Assembly (NCBI GenBank): GCA_963752755.1
Contig: CAVVZJ010000011.1
Span: 372,001 to 436,000 of the forward strand
Source of the DNA: CAVVZJ01 sp963752755
Lineage (GTDB): Bacteria; Planctomycetota; Planctomycetia; Isosphaerales; Isosphaeraceae
Reading direction: 5' to 3'
Length of the DNA: 64,000 nucleotides
Below the pieces are notes generated by a model. It made no database searches. It was not told the DNA's origin and saw only the letters and a program-made list of their open reading frames with translations. The position numbers and the translations under genes were made by a program. Below are positions 28,139 through 37,455 of the stretch, piece by piece (position 1 is the stretch's first letter; the number at the start of each line of letters is the position of its first letter).

Positions 28139-29152
28139 ATGATTGCCATTGGACTGACGGACCACCTCGAAGGGCCGATCGAGCGGCCGGCGTCGGCGAT
28201 CTTCGAGGAGGTGGCCGAACTGGTCCGACTGGCCGACCGCCTCGGGGTGCGTTACGCCTGGTTCGCCGAGCACCACGCCCACGCGCACCACGGCCACCTC
28301 CCCACCCCGCTCCTCCTCACGCTCCACCTGGCCGGTCAGACCCGGCAGATCCAGCTCGGCACGGCGGTCATCTGTCTGAACCTGCACCACCCGCTCGACG
28401 TCGCCGAGCAGGTCGCCGTGGCCGACGTGCTGACCGGCGGGCGGTTGGCACCAGGATTTGGCAGCGGTAGCACGCCTGCGGAGTTCGTTCTCTTCGGCCT
28501 GGAGATGACGGCCGAGCGGGAGCGTCACGCCCGGTTCGCGGAAGCGCTTGGGGTCATCCTGTCGGCCTGGAATGGGGATGCGGAGCGAGTCAAGCCGGTT
28601 CGGGCGCGTCGCTTCTTCGGGGTTCCTCATCATCGGAGCCTGCCGAGCCCGCCGACCGACCTGCCGCGACGCTGCTGGGTGGCGGTCAACAGTGTCGGCT
28701 CGGCGCGGATTGCAGGGACTTCGGGCTTCCACATGCTCTTTTCCCACTTGCGCACCCCGGAGCAGTATCGCAAGTATCGGGACGCCTACCGCGAGTCGGG
28801 CGGCTCAGGGCTGGTGGCCGCCAACCGACCGGTGTTCGTCGGGCCGGACGACGATGAGGCGTTCGCGATGATTGAGCCGGCCTTGCGGACCTTGTGGCGG
28901 CGGTTCCGCGACGAGGGAAAGATCCCGGCGACGACGCCAGAGCCGGACGATCCGAGATCGCTCTGTGGCCATCCGATCAACTTTCTCGTCGGCGGTCCCG
29001 AGCGAGTGGCGCGGGAGATCCGATCGTTACGAAAGCGAGTGCCCTTCGACGTGCTGAACGTGGAGGTCCGCTGGGCGGACCTGTCGCACGAGCAGACATG
29101 CGAGAGCCTGCGCCGACTGATGGATGAGGTGGCCCCGAGGCTCTCGGATTGA
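28139..29152 (+). CDS. LLM-class flavin-dependent oxidoreductase (luciferase-like)
   Basis: A 337-residue protein from ATG 28139. Typical of F420/FMN-dependent luciferase-like monooxygenases: VRLADRLGVRYAWFAEHHAH, IQLGTAVICLNLHHPLDVAEQVAVADVLTGGRL and GFGSGSTPAEF. The family binds reduced FMN or F420 in a TIM barrel and oxidises diverse small molecules; the substrate is not deducible. The start follows the aldo/keto reductase stop by 97 bp, so cotranscription is possible. Confidence 0.9.
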   Translation: MIAIGLTDHLEGPIERPASAIFEEVAELVRLADRLGVRYAWFAEHHAHAHHGHLPTPLLLTLHLAGQTRQIQLGTAVICLNLHHPLDVAEQVAVADVLTGGRLAPGFGSGSTPAEFVLFGLEMTAERERHARFAEALGVILSAWNGDAERVKPVRARRFFGVPHHRSLPSPPTDLPRRCWVAVNSVGSARIAGTSGFHMLFSHLRTPEQYRKYRDAYRESGGSGLVAANRPVFVGPDDDEAFAMIEPALRTLWRRFRDEGKIPATTPEPDDPRSLCGHPINFLVGGPERVAREIRSLRKRVPFDVLNVEVRWADLSHEQTCESLRRLMDEVAPRLSD

Positions 29153-29322
29153 GTCGGATCGAACCTTGCGGATGAAGGTGAAGACATTCGGACATTCCGT
29201 AGTCGAGCTTTCTGATTGGCGACCGGCGGCTCTTGCCGCTAAGCTTGTCTGGAATGGAGTGAACGGCCGCTCCCCGGGTGGGATTCCCCTTCGGGGATGC
29301 CCCGGACCGACAGGACGCGCTC

Positions 29323-31959
29323 ATGTCAACCGACGGCATCCTTGGCGACCCGGACGACTGGCCCGAGGCGCTCGACTCCCCGGAGGGCTCCCTGGACTCG
29401 ATGCCCGAGTGGGTCGAGAACCCCAACGAGTCGGGCTCGACCCACCCATCCGGCCCCGATGGTATGCACGATGAGCCCGGGCGGATGCCCTTTGAAACGG
29501 CCCCGCGGCTGATCGGTCCCGGAGCGTTCCTCGACGGCGAGGTGATCGCAGGCCGGGGCGACTTTCCAGCGTCCTCCGCGTTGTTTCAGGCACGATTCCG
29601 GCGGGCGCACCTGCACGATCGCGGCGGGATCGGCCGGGTCTGGTGGGCCACCGACCGCCACCTCGGCCGAGAGGTCGCTCTGAAGGAGTTGCGACCCGAC
29701 CTGGCGTCCTATTCCTTGATCCGCGATCGGTTTCTCCGCGAGGCCCGGATCACGGCGCAACTGACCCATCCGGGGATCGTGCCGATCCTCGACATGGACG
29801 AGGGGGACGAATCGCACGCCCCGGCTTACGTCATGCGTTTCGTCGCCGGACGGCAGCTCGGCGAGGCGGCCCTTGCCAACCACGCCGAGCGCGCGGCCGG
29901 ACGCGCCGACCCGCTGGAGTTGCGTCGCTTGCTCCAGGCGTTCATCTGCGTTTGCGAGACGATTGCCTACGCTCATGCCCGGGGCGTCGTCCATCGCGAC
30001 CTGAAGGGCTCGAACATCGTGCTCGGCGCCTTTGGCGAGGTGGTCGTGCTCGACTGGGGCCTGGCGAAGCTACTCGACGAGCCCGATCCGGAGACCGGAA
30101 ACAACGGAGTCGTACCCCCGCTGGACCTCGACGACACCGAGCCCGACTGCACCCGACCCGGTCAGGCGATCGGCACCCCGGGCTACGCTCCCCCCGAGCA
30201 AATCCGCGGCCAGATCGACCGCGTCGATCGTCGCAGCGACGTTTACGGCCTGGGCGCCCTCCTTTACGAGATCCTCACGGGGCGGCCCCCTCACGTCGGC
30301 CAGGACCGGCCCGAGTTGATCCGGAGGATCTGCGAGCGCGACCCGGTCCGCCCCCGGGCGCTCGGCCGTGGCATCGCGAGGCCCCTGGAAGCCATCTGCC
30401 TGAAGGCGCTGGCACGCGACCCCGACGATCGCTACTCCTCCGCCACCGAACTGGCTGCCGAGGTTCAGCACTTTCTGGCCGACGAGCCGGTCTCGGCATA
30501 TTCCGAATCTGTCGGGTCCCGCCTAGCACGCTTTTGCCGACGGCACCGCATGGCTTTCCTGTCGTTGTTCGTGCTGCTCTTGATGGCCTTCGCCGTCCTC
30601 GGGACTGCGACCTGGCGGATCAGACTTGCAAACCGGGAGGGGCGGCGAAACTTCCGCGTCGCGAGGCAGACTGCCAGGAATCTGATCGTTCGCCTCAATG
30701 CGCTGGAGCTGGCACGAGTGCCGGGCGCGGATCAACTCCGGTTGTCCCTGGCGGGGGACACCAAGTTCAGCTATCAAAGATATCTGCAGTCGCGTTTCGT
30801 CGATCCCGAGGTTCGCTTCGAGGCGGCCGAGGTCTTCCAGTCGGCCGGGATGCTGGAACAGTCGATGGGGCTGCTCGACCAGGCCCTTGTCGATTTCCGG
30901 TCCGCTGATGATCAGCTGGCCCGGCTCCAGGCGGACTCGTCGGACGATGAGGAGACGCGACGGCTACGGGCCTGGGTCCTGGCCCAGGTCGGTGAGACCT
31001 ATCAGCGTCTTGGTCACCCTGGCGAGGCAATGGCCAGTCTTCGTCATGCCCTGGCACTGGCCCGCGACGACTGGAGCCGTGACCCAGGCGACGACCGCCG
31101 ACGTCGACCCCTGGCCTCGGCCCTCGTCACACTCATGGAGATCGAGACCGAGATGGACCAGAGGCAAAGGGCAACCGCCCACGCCGAGGAGGCGGTGGCG
31201 TTGCTCGCGACGCTCGTCGAGGACGTCGACCCGGAATCGGTCTTTCCGCCGGATGCCTACCGGTTTGTCCTCGCCCTCCGCGGCCTCTCGCGGCTCCATG
31301 CCTTGGCTGGCCGTGACGATGAGGCCGACCGCGATGCCGCAAGGGCTGTGACGACCGGGCGACGGCTCCAGTCCGTCGGCAGTCGGGCCTACGATCCCGA
31401 CCTCCTCGACAGCCTCGCCCTCGCCCTGACCGAGCAGGCACGTCGGGAGTCCGCGCACCCGCTCCGTCGACGTGACGCCGGATCGTTGTTCGACGAGGCG
31501 ATCGGCCTCCTTGGCCGGCTCATCCGGAAGTCTCCCGGCATGTCGGCTTACCAACTCGATCTGGCTGACGCGCTTCGCAGTCGAGCGTCCTGGAGTTTCG
31601 ACGCCGGCCGCCTCGACGACGCCAGGCGCGACCTGGAGCGGGCCCTGGCGATCCTTCAGCCCCTCGTTAACCGGTACGGCTATCGCGCCGAATACCTCGG
31701 GCGGCTGGTCCAGTCACACAGCGATCTTGGACGCCTCCTCGATCGGCTGGGACAGCGGGAAGAGGCCCTTGCTCACTTCGATCGCGCCGCGCGTCACAAA
31801 CGCCTGACCGATTTCGGTTTGCCACCTGCTGCTCCTGAGGTGTTTACGGCCGGGCCAGACCGCGACGACGCGGCCTCAAGGCGCATCCGTCAGTCACTGA
31901 ACGCTCGAGCCAGGGGGCTGACGGGGGGACCCGCTCCGGAAGGACCCACGGCACCCTGA
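29323..31959 (+). CDS. Transmembrane Ser/Thr protein kinase with TPR-like C-terminus
   Basis: About 878 residues; I choose ATG 29323 (MSTDGILGDPDDW), as the in-frame GTG 29278 adds an unconvincing leader. Kinase domain about 90-370: GGIGRVWWATDRHLGREVALKEL (Gly loop and catalytic Lys), VVHRDLKGSNIVLG (catalytic loop), VVLDWGLAKLL (DWG replacing DFG) and GTPGYAPPEQI. One membrane helix, MAFLSLFVLLLMAFAVLGTAT, near 408-430, follows. The rest is helical with repeats such as GETYQRLGHPGEAMASLRHAL, TPR-like, ending GREEALAHFDRAARHKRL. PknB/Hanks-type kinase with a probably extracytoplasmic TPR part for ligand or partner sensing. The efflux-type operon begins 127 bp downstream. Confidence 0.93.
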   Translation: MSTDGILGDPDDWPEALDSPEGSLDSMPEWVENPNESGSTHPSGPDGMHDEPGRMPFETAPRLIGPGAFLDGEVIAGRGDFPASSALFQARFRRAHLHDRGGIGRVWWATDRHLGREVALKELRPDLASYSLIRDRFLREARITAQLTHPGIVPILDMDEGDESHAPAYVMRFVAGRQLGEAALANHAERAAGRADPLELRRLLQAFICVCETIAYAHARGVVHRDLKGSNIVLGAFGEVVVLDWGLAKLLDEPDPETGNNGVVPPLDLDDTEPDCTRPGQAIGTPGYAPPEQIRGQIDRVDRRSDVYGLGALLYEILTGRPPHVGQDRPELIRRICERDPVRPRALGRGIARPLEAICLKALARDPDDRYSSATELAAEVQHFLADEPVSAYSESVGSRLARFCRRHRMAFLSLFVLLLMAFAVLGTATWRIRLANREGRRNFRVARQTARNLIVRLNALELARVPGADQLRLSLAGDTKFSYQRYLQSRFVDPEVRFEAAEVFQSAGMLEQSMGLLDQALVDFRSADDQLARLQADSSDDEETRRLRAWVLAQVGETYQRLGHPGEAMASLRHALALARDDWSRDPGDDRRRRPLASALVTLMEIETEMDQRQRATAHAEEAVALLATLVEDVDPESVFPPDAYRFVLALRGLSRLHALAGRDDEADRDAARAVTTGRRLQSVGSRAYDPDLLDSLALALTEQARRESAHPLRRRDAGSLFDEAIGLLGRLIRKSPGMSAYQLDLADALRSRASWSFDAGRLDDARRDLERALAILQPLVNRYGYRAEYLGRLVQSHSDLGRLLDRLGQREEALAHFDRAARHKRLTDFGLPPAAPEVFTAGPDRDDAASRRIRQSLNARARGLTGGPAPEGPTAP

Positions 31960-32086
31960 GTGGGAGTCGGCGCGATCCGATTGTGCCGAAAAGACCGAAT
32001 ATGGGGCCCTGGTCCGGTCGATACTGTGGCGACGTGGAGACGTCACGCCGGGACGTCCGCGATCCCTCCAGGGGGGCGAAGTTCCC

Positions 32087-33799
32087 GTGTACCGAACGCA
32101 TTTGCTCAGGACGCTCTGGGGCCTTCTGATCCTCGCCGCCGTCGCCGACGGTCAGACCGCGCCGTCGCCGGCGCTCCCCGACCCGATCCCGGACGCGACG
32201 GCTCCGGCCTCGACGCCGGCTCCCCCGTCCGGCCCGACTCCCGACCCCAGGGCATCGGGCACGATCCTGGCTGCGGACGTGCGGCCGATCGACCTGAATA
32301 CAGCCCTCCGGCTGGCCGGGGTTCAGAACCCAGAGCTGCTTCTGGCCCGCCAGCGAGTCGTCGAAGCCGTAGCCCTCCGGCAGTTTGCGGCCGTGCAGAT
32401 CTTGCCAACGCTCAACGGAGGTGCCAGCTACGACAACCACACGGGCAACCTCCAGCAGTCCAACGGCAACATCCTCTCGGTCAACCGCGAGTCGGTGTAC
32501 GTCGGTGCGGGCACCTACCCGACCGCGGCCGGTACGGTCTCGATCCCGGGCCTCCTCCTGACGGGCAACATCGCGCAGGGCGTGTTCCTGTACCTCGGTG
32601 CCCGGCAGGAGGTCCGACAGCGGCAGTTCACCAGCCTGGCGGAGCAGAACCAGGTCCTGCTGCGGGTCAGTCTGGCGTATTGCGAGTTGACACGTGCCGA
32701 GGGCAGGCGGGCGATCGCGCTCCAGATGCGGGACGAGGCCGCGGAGGTGGCGCGGATCACCGCTGAGTATGCCCGGGCCGGGCAGGGCCGCGAGGCCGAC
32801 GCCCGGCGTGCCGCTACCTTCCTCGCAAGGCGACAGGCCGAGGTCCGTCAGGCTGAGGGCGAGATCCTCATGGCCTCGTCGCGACTCTGCCGCTTGCTGA
32901 ACCTTGATCCGTCGATCCGCCTGCACCCGACCGACGCCGTGGTCGTGCCGCTCTCGATCGTGCCGGAGCCGATTCCGATGCCCGAGCTGATCGCGATGGC
33001 CTTGCTCCGTCGCCCGGAGCTGGCCGCGCGAAGGGTCGCCATCCAGCAGGCCTTGCTGGCCCTGGACGGAGCGCGGGTCTTGCCGTTCTCGCCGACGATC
33101 CTCGTCGGATTCAGCGGCGGCGGCTTCGGCGGCGGCAGCAACCTGGTCAACCCGGTCTTCGGCAACTTCGCGTCGCGGAGCGACTTCGACGCGTTTGCCT
33201 ACTGGTCGTTGCTGAACATGGGAGCCGGCAATGCCGCCCTGATCCGCCTGGCCAAGGCGCGGCTCCAGACCACACGGTTTCAGGAGCTGGCCGTTCTGGA
33301 TCAGATCCGCGACGAGGTGGCCGAGGCCTACGCCGGTGTCCACGCCCGCTTCGCCCAGATCGGCGACAATGAGGAGGCGGTCCGTTCGGGGATGCGAGGA
33401 TTCCGACTCGACCTGGAACGCATCCGCCAGGCTGTCCCCGAGCCGGGGAGGGCCGTGGCCCGGCCGATCGAGGTTCTCGACAGCCTCCGTCTCCTCAACG
33501 ACTCGCTCAACGATTACCTCGACGCGATCGTGGACTATAACCGAGCCCACTTCGAGCTTTACGTCGCCCTTGGCCAGCCGCCCGCCGCCGCCCTGGCCCG
33601 GCCGGTGCCGACGGGCGGCGTGGCGCTCGAGCCCACGATCGACTCGGCCAGCCTGCCTGGTGCGGGTCCCGGTCCTGGCCCTGACGCCGCTCCACCACCG
33701 GCCGGCCCCATCTCCCCCCTCGCCCCGGGCCCCGCCTCTCCACCGGCAGTCCCGGCCCTTGGGCTGCTGGGACCGGAATCGGGAGAACTGAGGCGATGA
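32087..33799 (+). CDS. TolC-like outer-membrane efflux protein, first of two paralogues
   Basis: 570 residues from GTG 32087, with a leader LLRTLWGLLILAAVADG. After a Pro/Ala-rich spacer, outer-membrane-factor repeats start with IDLNTALRLAGVQNPELLLA, then long alpha-helical hairpins such as ITAEYARAGQGREADARRA, a second LIAMALLRRPELAARR and a Gly-rich beta segment FSGGGFGGGSNLVNP. The tail is Pro/Ala-rich. Forms the outer duct of tripartite efflux or type I secretion systems. It overlaps the next gene by the ATGA quartet. The shared phrase LPTLNGG.YD.H.G.LQ.S.G.IL.V.R in the second paralogue shows tandem duplication. Confidence 0.9.
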   Translation: MYRTHLLRTLWGLLILAAVADGQTAPSPALPDPIPDATAPASTPAPPSGPTPDPRASGTILAADVRPIDLNTALRLAGVQNPELLLARQRVVEAVALRQFAAVQILPTLNGGASYDNHTGNLQQSNGNILSVNRESVYVGAGTYPTAAGTVSIPGLLLTGNIAQGVFLYLGARQEVRQRQFTSLAEQNQVLLRVSLAYCELTRAEGRRAIALQMRDEAAEVARITAEYARAGQGREADARRAATFLARRQAEVRQAEGEILMASSRLCRLLNLDPSIRLHPTDAVVVPLSIVPEPIPMPELIAMALLRRPELAARRVAIQQALLALDGARVLPFSPTILVGFSGGGFGGGSNLVNPVFGNFASRSDFDAFAYWSLLNMGAGNAALIRLAKARLQTTRFQELAVLDQIRDEVAEAYAGVHARFAQIGDNEEAVRSGMRGFRLDLERIRQAVPEPGRAVARPIEVLDSLRLLNDSLNDYLDAIVDYNRAHFELYVALGQPPAAALARPVPTGGVALEPTIDSASLPGAGPGPGPDAAPPPAGPISPLAPGPASPPAVPALGLLGPESGELRR

Positions 33800-36000
33800 A
33801 CCGGGTCTTCGCTGGTCGAGTGCTGATGGCTGGCCTGGCCTGGCTCGCCGTCGTCGCGATGACTGCCCCCGGATGTGCGGTCGTCCGTGACTCGGGTCGG
33901 CTCGGTCTGGCGCCGCATTCCGAGATCCCACCGCCACCCCGTGAACCGGTCGATCCCGCCGTCGTCCGGACCGCGTCCAGCGAGGTGGAGGCCGGTCCAC
34001 TGCCGGTGCCGGCTGGGACCGCCGGAGCCCTCGACGGGCCTGTTGATGACGCCCTGGGCGAGGACCGTTCGGAGCGTACCACCCGGGTGACCTCGGTCTT
34101 TCAGGCGATCCCGGACGTGACCGAGCCCGAGCCCGAGTCGTCTCCGGCGCCGTTCCGCCTGCAACCCGCGCTGCCGGCGATTCCGCCACCGGCCGGACGG
34201 TATCCGATCGATCTGCCGACGGCCTTGCGGCTGGCCGAGTCCGAGAACCCGTACATCGGCGAGGCCCGAGCCCGCGTCGGCGAGGCGCTGGCCTTGCTCC
34301 AGAAGGCTCGTCTGGAACTTGTGCCCACACTCAACGGCGGCGTGAATTACGACGGCCACGCCGGCCCGCTCCAGCGCTCCTCGGGCGATATCCTTCCGGT
34401 CTCGCGCCAGGCGCTCTATTTCGGTGGCGGAGCCCAGGCTGAGGCGGCGGGACCGCCTGCGGTACCGGCGGTCTTCCTCCTGAACCACCTCTCGGACGGC
34501 CTCTTCGACCCCCTCGCCGCCCGCCAGCGGCTCGACCAGGTTCGCTTCAACGCCACGGCCACGGCCAACACGACCTTGCTCGAAGTGGCGGACTACTACC
34601 TGGAACTCCAGGGGGCCTCCGCCCGCCTGGAAGTCCGCCGACGGACCGAGGCCGACGCCGCGGAGGTGGCGCGAATGACCGCCGAGTACGCCCGGGCCGG
34701 TCAGGGGAACGAGGCCGATGCCCGTCGCGGCGAGACCGAGTGGCGGCTCCGCAAGGCGCGGGTCCACGAGGCCGAGGAGGCGGTCGCGGTCGCCTCCGCA
34801 AGACTGGCGCGTCGGCTCCACCTCGACCCGTCCGTCCGGCTCCAGCCGGTCGGCGACGCGCTCGCGCTTTACCCCTTGATCGAGCTGGCAACGCCCGTCG
34901 AGCCACTGGTCCGGACGGCCGAGCGAAGGCGTCCCGAGGTCGCGGCCGGCACGGCGGGACTGGCTCAGGCGGAGACCCGGGCCCGCCAGGAACGTTCCCG
35001 GCCGCTCCTGCCGACAATCTTTCTCGGATTCAGCGGCGCCGCGTTTGGAGGCGGAAGCAACATCGTCCCGCCCCTCGTGGGTAACTTCCGAGGTCGGACG
35101 GACTTCGATGTCTTTGCCTACTGGTCGCTCCTGAACTTCGGTCTGGGCAACGCCGCCCGGATCAGGCAGCGTGACGCCGAGGTGGGCCAGGCGTTTGCCG
35201 ACCGGGGCCGGGCCCTGGCCCGGGTCCGAGACGAGGTCGCTGCGGCTCGGGGCGACGCTCTCGCCCAGTCCGATCGGATCGCGATCGCCCGCGGCGAGCT
35301 GGAGAATGCCGAGGTCGGCTTCCGCGAGGACCTGGAGCGGACCTACGAGGCAGTTCAGGACGTCCGCCCGATCGAGCTGACGAACAGTCTCGACCAGCTC
35401 GGCAAGGCTCGCGAGCAGTACGTCGAGGCGATCATTGCCTACAACCAGGCCCAGTTCCACCTTTTCGTTGCCCTCGGCTCTCCACCACCCTTGCACGCAC
35501 CGACCGCGCCGCCGCCCACCCCACTGATGGCCGCGGCGGCGGCCCCGGCACCACTTCCGCCCCCATCTCCAGCCCCGGCCCCTGGCAACGAGCCGGGACC
35601 GGCTGCCGATGTCGTGCCGGTTGTGCCGACGGTCGCGGCTTCCGTCCGCAACCCGGAGCCGCTCCACCCCGCCGGACCGCCGATCCCCGTGGACATTCTG
35701 CTGAAAGCCACCGACACGGCCCATGCCGACGCCTTGCGAACGGCCCGCGACTACGAGGAGGCTCGCTCGCGGCTCCGACGGGCGATCGAGTCGCGAGCGG
35801 CCGACACCGAGGAGGTGCGGGTCGCGATTGCCGACGTCGAGAAGGCTCATCGGGCAGCCCTGGCGGCCGAGGTTACGTACCAGCGGACCCTGGATCAGGT
35901 CTCCGAGGCCACCGAGCACCGGGGCGAGATGCCGAAGGTCGATACGATCCGGCGCGCCGCGGTGCCGGCGACGGAACCCGCAACGGGAGGACCCCGATGA
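33796..36000 (+). CDS. TolC-like outer-membrane efflux lipoprotein with extra C-terminal coiled coil
   Basis: 734 residues from ATG 33796. The leader ends MTAPGCAVV, a probable lipobox Cys. Outer-membrane-factor features repeat those of the neighbour: IDLPTALRLAESENPYIGEA, MTAEYARAGQGNEADARRG, RPEVAAGTAGLAQAE and FSGAAFGGGSNIVPP. Beyond the usual end, a Pro/Ala linker (about 575-640) leads to a charged helical region, HADALRTARDYEEARSRLRR, of about 90 residues. This extension is unusual and might bind the cell envelope or partner proteins. It overlaps both neighbours by 4 bp, so all three genes are translationally coupled. Confidence 0.88.
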   Translation: MNRVFAGRVLMAGLAWLAVVAMTAPGCAVVRDSGRLGLAPHSEIPPPPREPVDPAVVRTASSEVEAGPLPVPAGTAGALDGPVDDALGEDRSERTTRVTSVFQAIPDVTEPEPESSPAPFRLQPALPAIPPPAGRYPIDLPTALRLAESENPYIGEARARVGEALALLQKARLELVPTLNGGVNYDGHAGPLQRSSGDILPVSRQALYFGGGAQAEAAGPPAVPAVFLLNHLSDGLFDPLAARQRLDQVRFNATATANTTLLEVADYYLELQGASARLEVRRRTEADAAEVARMTAEYARAGQGNEADARRGETEWRLRKARVHEAEEAVAVASARLARRLHLDPSVRLQPVGDALALYPLIELATPVEPLVRTAERRRPEVAAGTAGLAQAETRARQERSRPLLPTIFLGFSGAAFGGGSNIVPPLVGNFRGRTDFDVFAYWSLLNFGLGNAARIRQRDAEVGQAFADRGRALARVRDEVAAARGDALAQSDRIAIARGELENAEVGFREDLERTYEAVQDVRPIELTNSLDQLGKAREQYVEAIIAYNQAQFHLFVALGSPPPLHAPTAPPPTPLMAAAAAPAPLPPPSPAPAPGNEPGPAADVVPVVPTVAASVRNPEPLHPAGPPIPVDILLKATDTAHADALRTARDYEEARSRLRRAIESRAADTEEVRVAIADVEKAHRAALAAEVTYQRTLDQVSEATEHRGEMPKVDTIRRAAVPATEPATGGPR

Positions 36001-36921
36001 ACAAGCGGCGGCGGTGGCGTCCGAGCCTGGAGTGCCTACCCGATCGTCTCGTGCCGAACGCTGGAGGATTACCCGGCACGCTCGGCGTCGGCCTGGCCCG
36101 CGTGCCGGCTCCGCGGGCCATCGGCCGGGTCTCCGTCCAGGTTCTGACTCACAACCTGACCCCACACCGGCACGCCACCTTGCTGAGCGTGGCCGCTCAG
36201 CCGACGCCAGGGAGCACGCTCCGGCCCCAACCGATCGCCACGGTCGGGACCGGGCGGGCGACGGCTCCCGTTCCACCTCGGGGCTCCCTATCATCCCCAG
36301 ACTCACCCGTTCGCCCTCACCTACACCAAGACCGCCCGCCCGGGCGACGTGACCACCGCCCTCACCGGCCGCAACGGAACGACCGGCGACGCCGTCGTGC
36401 GCACGAACCTTCTCGGCGATGTGAACGGCGACGGGCAGGTCGATCTCGCCGACCTGCAGGCGTTCGCGCCCGCCTATCCCTCCAAGCTGGGCGACTCTAA
36501 CTACAATCCCGCGGCCGACTTCAATCAGAACAATCAGGTCGGTCAGGACGATGCACGCATTCTTCTGCGCAACATGACACCGCTCACTCCCCGGATGCCC
36601 TTGAAGCTGGAGATCCACATCATCGTGCCCCAGCAGTTTCGCGGCCGGCATCCTGTGAACGCCAAGGGAGGCGTCGCGGCCACGTCCGACGTCACGATCG
36701 TCGGCCACACCACCCCCGGTGCGCTGGTCATTACCGACAGCGGCCTCGGCGATTACAGCTTCACCGGTCCCGCGTACGCCACCGACGCCCAGGGCAACTT
36801 CTCCTACCAGCTCCACCTCACCGATGCCTTCACCAACACCGATTACCTCGTTCTCGACCCGTTTGGCCAGCAGACCATCAAGGACCTGCCCATCCGACTG
36901 GCGACGAAGAACACGGCCTGA
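35997..36921 (+). CDS. Dockerin-type secreted protein (frameshifted)
   Basis: About 307 residues from ATG 35997. The N-terminus MNKRRRWRPSLECLPDRLVPN resembles that of the giant surface protein (LE-x-L-x-x-R-x-x-P). After a frame break near 36277 comes ALTYTKTARPGDVTTAL and then a dockerin-like pair of calcium loops, GDVNGDGQVDLADL and ADFNQNNQVGQDDARILL. The C-terminal part, about 100 residues, looks like an Ig-like beta domain (TIVGHTTPGALVITDSG, NFSYQLHLTDAFTN). Dockerins bind cohesins or act as calcium-stabilised modules in planctomycete surface proteins; no cohesin is visible here. Last gene of the overlapping TolC operon; a hairpin plus T-run follows. Confidence 0.8.
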
Positions 36922-36951
36922 GCGACGGGACCGAACGTCTAGTTCCCGATT

Positions 36952-36990
36952 GCGGCATCCCAACAGACCCGGCGATCTGCCGCTTTTTTT
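36952..36990 (+). terminator. Probable intrinsic terminator of the TolC/dockerin operon
   Basis: GCGGCA (36952-36957) pairs with TGCCGC (36978-36983), directly followed by seven T (36984-36990), 31 bp after the dockerin-gene stop. The T-run is also the left end of interspersed element copy 3, so the element abuts or supplies the terminator. Confidence 0.6.
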
Positions 36991-37295
36991 GACCTTCCAT
37001 GGGCCCTCGGAACGAAGTGGGAACGCGAAGGGGACGCCGAAGCGACGCGCCGGGGACGCCGGGGAAACGGAGCAGGGACGCCGGAGGGACGCTTCCTGGC
37101 GCGGGGCAGGGCCGAATGCAAACCGCGATTTGGCAACAAGTTGGAAGTGAACCTTATCTATTTTGAAGTTCGTTCGGCGCCAGGGACGCGGGGGAACGTC
37201 GTGACGCTACGGCTCCAGGTGGAGGGCCGGACAGCAACCGGATTGCCAAGGAGCCAGTGACAAGTATAGCACAGAATCGGGAAGACGGTGCGAAT
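36984..37295 (+). repeat. 11-nt-array interspersed element, copy 3 (complete)
   Basis: 312 bp. T-run 36984-36990; GAC at 36991; eight 11-nt units start at 37011, 37022, 37033, 37044, 37055, 37066, 37077 and 37088 (AACGA, AACGC, GACGC, GACGC, GACGC, AACGG, GACGC, GACGC). Core GAAGTTCGTTCGGCG starts at 37165, 77 nt after the last unit; GACGC follows at 37185; AGTATAGCA at 37263-37271 reads TGCTATACT on the minus strand; GGTGCGAAT at 37287-37295 corresponds to the GGCGCGGGT box. It lies downstream of the dockerin operon and about 160 bp past the stop of the convergent membrane-fusion gene. Confidence 0.88.
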
Positions 37296-37455
37296 TTGTG
37301 GGCCACGGTGCGACGTAGGAGAAGGAAGAAGACGACCGGGGAGGGCAAGGATTGAGGGCACCTCGTCGGCACCAAGGAGGCACGCGAGGAGAGGGGGGAA
37401 GATCCGTGGTGACATGGTTGGATCCGGGAGGTGAATCCGGCTGTCACAACGGGCA

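Noticed and set aside
31844..36963. Very long minus-strand open frames (over 800 and 1100 codons) opposite the TolC-like genes
   Set aside because: They are low-complexity Arg/Gly-rich shadows created by high GC; the plus-strand frames carry clear outer-membrane-factor motifs and ATGA overlaps.
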